From Vermamoeba vermiformis (Eukaryota; Tubulinea; Echinamoebida): DNA of 64,000 nucleotides. The notes beneath the pieces are model-generated. The model saw only the letters and a program-made list of their open reading frames with translations, did not search any database and was not told where the DNA came from. Location of the stretch: contig JBEWZL010000300.1 of the NCBI GenBank assembly GCA_045837725.1, forward strand, positions 434,001 to 498,000, given 5' to 3'. This document shows positions 46,476 through 56,397 of the stretch, piece by piece. The position numbers and the translations under genes were made by a program. Numbering within the stretch: position 1 is the first letter of the stretch; every line of letters begins with the position of its first letter.

Positions 46476-47260
46476 ATGCCCTCTGTTTACCCACTTATAG
46501 TCCGACAAATGTTGGATATCGGATCCAGTCCGAAAAGGTCCGACGCAAGCTTTTTGAAAAGGTATGATACGAAAGCCGCGAACATAGTAAGTGTTATGCT
46601 ACTACTTGGTAAGTTAATTGAACCTATTCCGCTTTTCCTGCTTGCAATTTTTGAGACCAAAAATTGGGACCTTTGGTTGGGAGTCACTTTCTCACCGAGA
46701 ACGCTTCGCGTGTGCTAGGAGCTTTCAGCACGACTTCACAAAGAATTAATTGTAAGTCACGCAGGTCTAGAGAATAGAGTATCATCTCTAACGCGTCATT
46801 TAGACCGGATTGGTAAATTGACTAAACCCAGTTCTGCCTGAAGTCACGGAGTTCGTGCCAAATGTAAAACCTATATGTGACTGCCTTGAATATCTTCGAA
46901 TGGCAGTCTAGTGCTCTACTTCAGTTTCAAAACATTGCTGGAGTTGGTACCAAGACTATTACGGAAATTTCAACTCTTTCTTTACGGACACTTTAGGCCT
47001 ATTCTAAGAGAACCACGACGATCGTGTCCTGCGTCAAGATTTAAATATCGCGCATATCGCTCAAAAGATCGAAATGCCAGTTTCACTCAACTTCGTTCAA
47101 GTCTGCTGGCCAGATTTACTCGTCAATCCGCAAAGAACCTCACAGTCCGAATGGATCCTTCAATACTACCATCTAATACCGTTCAAGTAATAGTCTTTTC
47201 ATCACATCGTCGTTGTTCCGGTCAGAAGAAAGTAAGAAAACCGAATTGAGCACAAGTTCC
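46476..47260 (+). pseudogene. Probable relic of a GABA-transaminase-like gene
   Basis: In several different plus-strand frames there are weak matches to the 4-aminobutyrate transaminase order: a VLGAFSTTSQRI-like block (family GALSTTRSKAIH) near 46705, then a KSAGQIYSSIRKEPHSPNGS block with FNTT (family TxGF..PxLPYRxFNTW) near 47100-47170. Stops and frame changes interrupt it throughout, so it is not functional. The opposite-strand fragment just upstream comes from the same superfamily. Confidence 0.35.
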
Positions 47261-47406
47261 CAAATCAATCATACGAGGTACATCCTCAACTTATTAATAG
47301 ATAGAACCAGAAAAATGTGGGAAACTGCGTGACATAAATAGCGGTGACCGCTCTCGGTATCTTTCATTCAAAGTTCAAAAACGAAATTGAATACAACAAC
47401 CAAACC

Positions 47407-47921
47407 ATGGCTGATGCAAAGATCACCCTCGCTCACAAGAAGAACATTAAGGACAACGAGGCCAGCAAGAACGAACACCTCGCCAAGTTGAAGCAAATTA
47501 CTGGCGTCGACTACGAGTTTGTCACCGAGCTGCCTTTTGACGAACTTGTCCCCAAATTGATCAAGGCCGGCGATTCCTGGCACGCTAGCATTGGTAGCAC
47601 TCTCTACGGCAACGACAGTATCTTGAGTGCTATCGTCTATTTGTAAGCTCTTTATTTGATCCGCTCATTCTTGATCCTTGTCTAATCTGCTTTTATAAAA
47701 TCAGGTTCGAAAAAAGTTGCAAGGACGAATTGGTTAAGGAAGGTTTGCTCGACGCAACCAGCGCTCGCAAGATCGTTGTCGTCGCTCTTGATGACTGGCC
47801 TGACAAGAGCAAGTACATCGAGTTCAAGGACGGCAAGATGATCGTCAACACCGTCGCCAAAAATTTTGGAGGCATGGCTAGCTCCTGCTACGGCGGTTTC
47901 GATGTGGCCAAGGTGTTGTAA
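47407..47921 (+). CDS. Small, probably abundant protein of unknown function
   Basis: Two exons (47407-47641 and 47705-47921) join as IVYLFEKSCKDELVKEG. 150 residues, no signal peptide or TM. Phrases include KLKQITGVDYEFVTELPFDE, AGDSWHASIGSTLYGND, VVVALDDWPDKSKYIEFKDG and GGMASSCYGGFDVAKVL. Codon use is strongly biased to C-ending codons (AAG, AAC, CTC, ATC), unlike its neighbours and similar to HMG-CoA synthase, suggesting high expression. I do not recognise the family. The upstream in-frame extension from 47344 looks like 5' UTR; CAAACCATGG at 47407 is a good start context. Confidence 0.7.
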
Positions 47922-48024
47922 ATCCTTGTTCTAATTCTCAAACGCGCAATGTGCCCTATGAAATAAAGAATTGCGCTAGTCTGAAAATTTTTCAGCTTTG
48001 AGCAAGATTTACGTAGAAAATCAA

Positions 48025-48694
48025 TCATTTTTGTAGCAAAAATTGTTTTAAGACCGAAACTTTGACGACCAAGTGTTGCCTTGTCACTTTCAACTTTTTG
48101 TCCGAGCTCCGAAGACCAAGATAAGTAACGTTCCTTAACAAGTTGATTGAGAGTGCCATGGTTAGTAGGAAGTACCTCGAGGCGATTTCAATATCATGTT
48201 CGTAATCGTGGCAGAGTGTGGTGTGATTAGGCTCGATATTCAATTTGAATTTTTTTCCATTCGTTTTTTAATATTAAACCTTTATTATTAAATATATATC
48301 TCGTTTTTTCGTAGGTTCACGTGGCTTAGGTTCCCTCCTGCTCCAACGCCTCTGAAGGTGTGCCAGTAACAAACCTACGAAGATCCGCCGTTATTTTAGT
48401 CTACGGCTTTGGTAATGCTTGTAATATTTTCATGAAATGCTGGAACTATAGTACAGCACGAGGTAGTAGTAAAAATTGGCTCGATATGAGTTGTCCTAAT
48501 TTTTGTTGATTTTTTGTACTGGATAACAAATCCTTCATCTTCTTGCCCAAAATAATCTCTTCTGTATTGTAGTGCTTGAATGCAAGAACATTCTTCAAAG
48601 CAGGACCTTCCAACGGGACGCGGGTGGGAACCTTAGCGTCGTCGAAGTATGTGCCGACAGACGCGTGGTCAGTGAAGTTAGAAATAGCTGCCAT
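48025..48694 (-). pseudogene. Xylose isomerase relic
   Basis: From the ATG at 48692-48694 the first 55 codons read like the xylose isomerase N-terminus: VPLEGPALKNVLAFKHYN then TEEIILGKKMKDLL (family [30 protein letters not shown]). The match then stops. A second piece at 48243-48150 resembles the distal active-site region: NIEPNHTTLCHDYEHDIEIA (family LNIEANHATLAGHTFEHEL). The central two-thirds with most metal ligands is missing, so it cannot work. Nearest hosts for intact copies are bacteria, plants and some protists; loss here suggests that xylose use by this route was given up or is served by another copy. Confidence 0.7.
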
Positions 48695-49085
48695 TAGCCC
48701 TACTGTTGATGCGGTTTATAATGCTAGTAAAGGGCAAACATATTTCAATGCTTGCACGTGCTCAAAAAGCCTAATAATAATAAATTCGGCAATGCCGAAC
48801 GAAATACTTTTTCTTCGGCCGTAAAAATAACATTTGAACCTGCCAAAAATTCGTTGATTTTCTATAATAATAATTAAATTATTCAAGGAAGATTGCACTG
48901 TCTTCGGATTTCAGATTGCAACAAGCTCACGTCACGAACGCATTATCTATTACTTTGTCATCATGCCGCTCGTATATTATGCTCTTCTTCTTGTTGCAAT
49001 CTTGCTTTGAGGTCATTGTTCAAGCGATCTGAATTGAAAATGGCAGCGAAATATTCTCTCTAAGACCTATCAACAAGACACCACA
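48695..49085. other. Divergent intergenic region, no gene seen
   Basis: Between the xylose isomerase relic (-) and SCYL1 (+). Holds the SCYL1 promoter; nothing else recognised. Confidence 0.4.
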
Positions 49086-50819
49086 ATGGGCAATTATCTC
49101 GGTGGTGGTGGAGCTCAAGGCACTTCGTTTAGGAAGTCAGAGCTATTGTTAAAACAAGATGGTGCTTTATTTGAAATTTGGAAAGGAGCCGAAGTGGATG
49201 TCAGCGGCCAAGAAAAGCCAGTGACAATATTTTATTTTGATGGTGCTCAAGCTACTCAAGAAAAGGTCGCCTTAGTAAAGAACGCCATTACTGTAAGCAT
49301 CATTTGCATCCAAGACAAAATCATTAATTTTATATTTTCTAAAATTATGTAGACCATATTAAGCAATATAATTGCGATATACATACATGTTTATAATTTC
49401 TACGCCTACTAATAATATTTTCTGGCAGCGTACAAAGCTGATCAGGATTCCTGAAACAATTACCTTTAAAAATGCCGACGAAATCAACGGTGCTTTAGTA
49501 ATTGCTACAGAATACGTAGAACCATTGTCAAAGAAACTATCGGAGCTATCAATTGACGAGAAGATTGCTGGCTTGCATAATATAGTGGTAAATAGAAATT
49601 GAATCGGATCTCAATTCATTTTGCGATTGATTCTGATTTGATTGTATTTAGAAAGCGTTAGATTTCGTACATACAAAGGCGAATCCTATTATTGAACACA
49701 GGAACGTTACCCTCAACTCCATATTTGTAAATCCGTCGGATTCCAGTACGTGCTCATTACTTCTCCGACAAAATCGACTAATAACCGTTAAATAGCTGAT
49801 TGGAAGCTCGGTGGATTTGAATTGGCTACTCCTGCAACTGAAAACGTCGGTGCAAGCGACATTAAGTACGTACAATAGTTGACTCGATCTCTGATCTCGC
49901 AGCTAATTCTTCAATAGACAATTGGCCGATCTTATTGAACAACTTGGCATTACTAAGGCCCAATCCAATTTATATGATCTCCCTGCATTCATTGCCAGCG
50001 CCAAGAGCTCTTCACCTCAATCCTGCGGTGCTTTCTTAAAGTCGAAATTCTTCAAAGAGAACAGCTTTGTCGGCATTATTTCGTACTTGAGAGATATGGT
50101 TAATAAGTCAAATGAAGAGAATACTCAATTCTTCCAGTAAGTCTCTCTAAGTACAAATGAACTTCCTGACTGATCTGATCTGTTCGCTAGTACTCTGCAA
50201 TCCAAACTTGCTGAAGTCCCGCGTGAACGACTTGTATCCAATATTTTGCCTCGTTTGAAGAAGTTCCACGTGCTAGTCGAGCCCAGCGCACAAGAATTCT
50301 TGCCTGCGTTCTTTTCAGTCCGTGGACAAGAAGCCGATGATTGTACGTGCACTCTATAAGCCCGTATATTTTTTCATGTCAACTAATCGTCAACTTTGCA
50401 GCCGTTACTGGTCTATGGACAGCAGAAGAGTTCCGAAAGTACATTGCAGAATTTGTGGCTTGGACGTTCTCACAAACCTCGCCAGAACTGAAGATCATAA
50501 TGCTGCGAAACATTCGACATTGCTTGCACACGTTCACTGCAAAGTCATTGGCTGATATTCTCAGCGAGGTAAGGAAGATCCAGCAAAACTTTCGTTCCTC
50601 TCTCCGTACCGTCCTGGACCCCAGTTTTTGCGCTCCCCGAAGCAACTGGAGGGTGCATGGTGCACTTGGTAGCACGTCCGCTTCGCATGCGGGAGGTACG
50701 GGGATCGAAGCCCTGTGCATCCAACATTTTTTTAATTTTTCTCGGTCGCCGTTTCGCTCATTTTGACGACCTGATTTGGTTCGGGCGTTCCATCAATCAA
50801 CAAAGCGAAGTGGCGCAGT

Positions 50820-50850
<31 letters not shown>

Positions 50851-52641
50851 CCAGGATCGAAACCTGGCTTCGCTAATCTTTTTTTTGCTTCCACGACCTT
50901 CTTGTCAGCTTGTTTGACCCTTTTTGTTTAGCTTGCCAACTCGCTGAGCACCTCAAGGCACAACGAGTTCGTAGACGAAGCAGCTGGTGCAATCAGTGCA
51001 ATTCTCAAACACGTTGCAGCGAACAATGGTACGTGTCACGACCGACTGTCTCCCACATATTCTTCTAACGCCCTTTTTTAGTTGTTATCGAGCCGAGGGA
51101 GACTATTAGACAAACACAATTGGCTATGATTATGTGCGCGAAAGATACCACCGATGACGACGTCAAAGCCAACATGTTACTACGCATCAGCGAGTTACTC
51201 GACAGTACTGTAAGTCACGCGTATTATTGCTATTGCTTCAGTCACTAACATCATTTCTTAGTGGCCTGAAGATAAATTGGCAGACTTGTTCTTCGCGTGC
51301 TCGTTGCCTGGCAAATCAGATCGAGTGCGCCAAGCTGGAGCTGCTTTCGCAGTCAATTTGGTCCGATCCGCTCGAGGCGAAGCGGTGTCAAAACTCTATC
51401 CAAACGTTGTGCGCACCCTCGGTTACATGATGGTTGACAAAGACAAGTATGTTTTCATCCCTTTTTACTGCTGGATTCTTACTTTGTATTCAGATCTGTG
51501 CGCGAGACCGCCTACCATTCATTGGTTCAATCTGCTAACTACGTGATGGAGCTTCTTGGTCATAACATTCAACTCCACTCTAGCAATGCTGGCGGTGATC
51601 TGTCGATAAAGAAGGTGAAACCTGCCACGAGATCATCACGCTCCTCAGTCGCGTCATCACCGCGTACTAGCGCTAGCTTTGACAAGCCCGTCGTACCTAC
51701 CAATTACACGAAATCAGTGCCAACTCAGCCTACTATTGTTAAAGAGGCACCGAAGGCTAGTTCAGCTGGTTGGGGTGACTTTGGAGGCTTCGATGAGGAT
51801 GACTTTGAGTCAAAGAAGGACAACAATGAAACAACACTTCCCGACCACTCGTTTGACTCGCAACAGTCGCTTGTCACTTCAACACCGATCAAAGTTAGCC
51901 CTGCCTACGATGAAATTCTCGTGCCGAGCAACCCACCGAAACAAGAGAAGAAGGAACCTGTTGTTGAAGAAGAAGACGAGTTCTCAATGTTCGGTTTGGC
52001 GCCTAAGATCAAAGCTGCTCCTACTCTTGTAGTCGAGAAGCCTATCTCCCCACCTCTCGCCACGAAGAAACCAGTCACTAAGGTCATTGAAGAAGAGCCA
52101 GTCCTGACGACAAGCACGAGACTGCATGGGTCTATTGTAGCTGATGAGGCTGACTTGGGGCTCGGCGAATCAGGTACGCAATCAAAGCTATTATCATCAT
52201 TGTCAGTTCTAACCTAATCTCGTAGCGTGGGGTGTTGACGACTCGATGTTGGACATTGATTTGCCAAATACTAACACTGCAACTGTCGAGTCTCCTGTCG
52301 ACACCACGAGCACTACAGCTTCTGAGACTACTCCTGCTGCCGTACCAGAGCCTACTCCTGTTGAAAGCGCTACACCTGAGCCAACTGTCGCATCTACGAA
52401 CGTGGATCCGACACCCGTTGTTGACACGCCCAAGGAGCCCGTCGTCGAACAACAAACTAGCTCGCCTGAACCTACCCGCGAACCTTCCCCACCAACGAGT
52501 GAAGCAACTTCTGAGCCCAAGACGAAAGAAACTCGACCCGCCAAAGGAAGAAAACCTGATGCAGGAAGCGCAAAGAAGAAGGCCACTAAAAAGCCTGAAG
52601 TCGCTAAGGTACAGTTGAACTTTGATTTTGATGACGAGTAA
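49086..52641 (+). CDS. SCYL1-type N-terminal kinase-like protein
   Basis: SCY1-like pseudokinase that in animals works in COPI-linked Golgi-ER traffic. The kinase-like part starts LLLKQDGALFEIWKGAEVDV; the Lys loop and catalytic motifs are degenerate (VTIFYFDGAQATQEK; WKLGGFELATPA in place of DFG), as usual for SCYL1. HEAT repeats follow (KFFKENSFVGIISYLRD; RERLVSNILPRLKKFHVL-type). The C-terminal tail is acidic and Pro/Thr-rich with SAGWGDFGGFDEDDFESKK and ends VAKVQLNFDFDDE, similar to the COPI-binding ends of SCYL1. About 13 exons, complete. Intron 50568-50931 contains tRNA-Ala and initiator tRNA-Met genes. Confidence 0.88.
50651..50722 (+). tRNA. tRNA-Ala (CGC)
   Basis: Acceptor GGGTGCA pairs with TGCATCC with G3-U70. 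The anticodon loop TTCGCAT gives CGC. The body is nearly identical to the tRNA-Ala(AGC) at 25656, so the two are recent relatives. It lies in a SCYL1 intron, sense to the host. Confidence 0.93.
50804..50874 (+). tRNA. Initiator tRNA-Met (CAT)
   Basis: Acceptor AGCGAAG pairs with CTTCGCT, starting with the A1-U72 pair typical of eukaryotic initiators. The anticodon stem-loop GGGCCCATAACCC has the initiator G-C pairs and anticodon CAT. The T-loop GGATCGAAACC has the initiator-type A at position 54. Second tRNA gene in the same SCYL1 intron, sense to the host. Confidence 0.95.
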
Positions 52642-53002
52642 GCGAGTTAATTGCATCATAGCTTGTAAATAAAGTTTCAAGATTTAGAAAAACAAAATTA
52701 AATAATTCAGCCTGCAATGTGGGAACGGCTATAATCATCGTAAATTTTCATGCGTTGAACTCGTATATAATAATATCGTACTATTAATTGGGCTATTGCT
52801 GTAATAGTTTGGTACATCCGCGTTCAGGTCTTAAACTTGCCATCGTCTACCCTTGCCATAAGATCCTTACGTGCAGGAATTAAATATTGTGTTGCGTGTT
52901 GCTAGATTAAATAATTTAGTGAAATTCAAGTTTTTCGAAACGGTCAAATTTTCGGGAGTTTTGCAACGTTTATTTTAAATTCAAACGCGAACAAGTGACA
53001 AT
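52642..53002. other. Intergenic, no gene seen
   Basis: Between SCYL1 and the ankyrin gene, both plus. AT-rich, no supported feature. Confidence 0.4.
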
Positions 53003-55307
53003 ATGAGCGACCAACCGCCAGCCGGTCCTGTCAAGGACGATAAAAAGCGCATTAAACGTGCCTCATTGAAAGTAAGAGAGTGTTTCTTGAAGCTTCTTGG
53101 TCCGATCGCAATAATAATTAATTTTACAGCAAGAAGCCTTTCAAGCAGCAATTTTGCAGGAAAAAAAGAATGGCATGACGAGACCACAAAGCGCTAGATT
53201 TTCTAATAAACCTACCGAAAGCAAGAGTGGAACATTTTCAAAAAAACAACTCAAGATCTTTACGTTGCACTACAAAGGCAAAACCTCGACTGAATCAAAG
53301 TTCTTTCAAGCTGTCGTTAAAGGAAAAATCGAAAAGGTCCAATCTGTGATTAAGGGCAATAAGGTAATCTATTTCAGCCCAATAATTTTCTGCTTCGAGA
53401 TTTCTAACGCGATCTCGCAGGTTGATATTAGCTGCAGAGATATAGACACGCACGAAACGCCACTACACGTAGCAGCATTCATCGGTCATCGAGAATTATT
53501 GGATATATTGATTCGTAAGTCTATCGAGATTTTGTAACGGTAACTTAATTTTGGAACGGTAACTTTTGATCTGATCAATCTGTCTCAGAAAGTGGAGCCG
53601 ACTTGGATGCTCGTGACTTGCTCGGCCACACAGCATTACATAAAGCAGTGATTATCGGACAAATAGAATCCATTCAGGTACGTGTTTCGTCGTTTGACAA
53701 GCGCGATCCGCATTTTTAGCCAAATATAGGCAAAAAACAGATTACTTACTTAATTATTTTGGGTTGCAATTTATTAACGTTATTTTTAGTGCCTCATTGC
53801 ACGAGGAGCCAATCCGAATGTTGTTGATAAAGAACAAAGAACGCCCGCCCATTACGCGATCAAGCACCACTTGGATGAGATCTTCAAAGATTTCGTAAGT
53901 GTCAAAATCCAATGACGTGTGATGGGACATGAAATTATAGGATGATCTTCGTTGTCCCATCTGTAAGAACAAAGACTAAATCTGATCGTAACCTAGCTAT
54001 TGAACGGCCTTGACATCAAATACACGACTGAGAACGGTAATTCTTATTTGCACGAGGCTGCTCTGTACAACAACGCTGCCGCCGCTAGCATGTTGTTGAA
54101 AGGTATGTTAAAAGGCAAATGCCGGTATTAATAGTTTGACTAACGTCATGTCAGCAGCGGGTGTGGCTATAAACCACGCTAACAATATGGGCAACACGCC
54201 CCTGCACATTGCAGCGATGTCCGGATCAGAAGAAGTTGCTGTGTTGCTTGCTGAGAGCGGAGGATTCCTTGGCATCGCTAACCGAACCGGATTCACTCGT
54301 AAGTGGCACGCGATCGAAATCTTTGATTGACGTTGGATTCTTGGCACCTATTTCTGGTTGCTAACAATTAATCTTTAGCTATCCAATTGGCCTTGAGTGC
54401 TGGCTACTCAGATCTTGTGTTCAAGCTGAAAAAGCAAGGTACGGGATCCCGAACTGTGCGAATCTTCAAAGCCAAAACTAACATTATCAGTATAGACAAG
54501 CCCACAGGTTTACGAAAGAGCAATAGAAGCAGAGAAGGGTCACCAGCAGCGAGTCCAATCGGTAAGGAAACAAGCAAAAAAGAGTTTGGCGCAAGTGATG
54601 GGGTTTCGCAGGGGTCAAGTACCCAACATGAAAAAATCCGATATGGTGTAGGCGGTTAACATTTCTGGTTTTCACCCAGGGGCCCCGGGTTCGACTCCCG
54701 GTATCGGAATTCATTTTTTGTTTTTTTTTTGCTCATCTGTTATCCTTTTGCAAAGCTGATTTGACTATGCATAACTGACCTTTTTATGTCCAGAACGACC
54801 AGATGCCATTTCGAAGTCTCGATCATCAGCTGCACTTCGTAGCCAGATCGCGTCACCAACAAAGTTCATTCACCCACCTGAACAACAGGCCTCAAACTTC
54901 CCCACACCTAATCCACAAGGCTTTAAAACACCGGAGCCAGTTAGTATGGAAGTTCGATCCAGCCGAGCCAAATCCACTTTGGATCGACCTCACAATGCAG
55001 TACAGTTATCCAACCACTCGCCGAAGCAACAACGTCGAGGCAATGATGAAGGTATGCACTATTATGACGATCATTCATTCTTATTAATAATAACCATTTT
55101 ATAGTTCCTCGTGCGCGATCCGATACGTCTGTAAACATTCCTCTGCCTGTTAACTTACCACCTCCTCCTCCTACGACTCCTCGCGGCACGCAAACAGCAC
55201 GTGCTCGCATTGAATCGGCTGCTGATTTACCTACAATGTTGCCTATGCAAGTGGTGAGCCCCCTCAGTCCAACGAATCTGCCACCACCTCCACCTCCCAT
55301 CTGTTAA
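53003..55307 (+). CDS. Ankyrin-repeat protein with proline-rich C-terminus
   Basis: About 11 exons. After a basic N-terminus (DDKKRIKRASLK) come six or so clear ankyrin repeats: HETPLHVAAFIGHRELLDIL, ESGADLDARDLLGHTALHKA, CLIARGANPNVVDKEQRTPA, LNGLDIKYTTENGNSYLHEA, NNMGNTPLHIAAMSGSEEVA, AIQLALSAGYSDLVFKLKK. The C-terminus is Ser/Pro-rich with PPPPP tracts (VNLPPPPPTTPRGT; NLPPPPPPIC) that could bind SH3, WW or profilin-type domains. No catalytic domain. Probably a cytoplasmic scaffold. Intron 54562-54793 contains a tRNA-Glu gene, and the stretch 54510-54697 is duplicated at 61889-62076. Confidence 0.82.
54637..54708 (+). tRNA. tRNA-Glu (TTC)
   Basis: Acceptor TCCGATA pairs perfectly with TATCGGA. 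D-arm TGTAGGCGGTTAACA, anticodon loop TTTTCAC (anticodon TTC), T-arm CCGGGTTCGACTCCCGG. It lies in the ankyrin gene intron, sense to the host. Confidence 0.94.
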
Positions 55308-55520
55308 TAATCGGACTATAATGACGACGTACAACAATTTTAATTGACTGTTGGTACGATATTTGTAGTCTTGTATTTATCTGTAATATATAGTTTATGA
55401 GCGATTTTGTTACGTAGCGGATCTTGCTTTCTTCATTATCGATTCAAATTCTTTATTTAATACAAATAATACACTATATAAGGTGTATGATAACGCGAAA
55501 GCGCGTTAGAATTGAAGTTG

Positions 55521-56226
55521 TTAATCGCCAGAGCAGCATCCAGTGCAACCGCAGCTGATGCACTCAACGACCTTGCCTTCAGAGCGCTCAGTCTTAGGAA
55601 CTCGACATACGCATGCAGTACCGAAGTTAGTGTTCTTTGGTTGAATGCATTGCAAGCAGCAGAGCTTTTCAAATCCAGGCTGGAACGAGTTTGCGTTAGA
55701 TCAGAAAAATCATAGCATAGACGATATTATTTAATATTCTAATGTTATTTGTGGATAATTACCTTCTTCCATTTTGCAATTAAATTAGCGTCTGCGATTT
55801 TTTCAGCCAAGCAGTACTCGTAAAGTTCTTTCGAGATGGCCTTCTTTTTATAATACATGTCGTAGACGTAACGACTGCGTTGATGGTGGATTCTAATAAT
55901 AGGCCATGTAGACTCATTACGGCGCTTGCCTTCATGTGGCTCGTTTTCAGCTGAACCCAAGAAAAGGTTTTTAGATTTCAGCTCGCAAGATCTATTTTTA
56001 AAAAAACTAGGCTTAACAAATATCCATGGGACACGGCACAATAAAATAGTATATGTATTATACCAATTTAATTAATTATTATTAAAATGATAGCTGCTGG
56101 ATTTGGAAAAACTTATAAACATGAGAGCTTACCATCACGCATTTTCTTATCCAATTCGTCAATAGTAGGAGCAATTAATTCCCATCCCTCTGGTGGGGTC
56201 TTCTTAGTACGACGTACTTTGGGCAT
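55521..56226 (-). CDS. BUD31: BUD31 (G10) spliceosome protein
   Basis: The start at 56224-56226 gives [20 protein letters not shown] then [10 protein letters not shown]. It continues [20 protein letters not shown] and [20 protein letters not shown]. The Cys-rich end is [20 protein letters not shown] with CVCRVPK and [14 protein letters not shown], supplying the three zinc-cluster Cys sets of BUD31. A core component of the activated spliceosome (Bact) in the nucleus. Three exons, about 147 residues as in other eukaryotes. Very well conserved, so the gene is certainly functional. Confidence 0.96.
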
Positions 56227-56397
56227 TGTGTTGCTCGTTGTAAGGTTTATAAAATTAATCGCGCCATCTGCACGACCTGAAGCTGACAAAGTTCATTCAG
56301 GAATTGATAAGAACGAGATAATAAATCGAATGATTATCGTTATTCATGTTTCGCTGTGTTTTATTGACAGTTGTATGTACATAATTTAAATCGGATG

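Noticed and set aside
51905-52680. Minus-strand frames opposite the SCYL1 tail
   Set aside because: They mirror the Pro/Thr/Glu-rich coding tail and have no family similarity.
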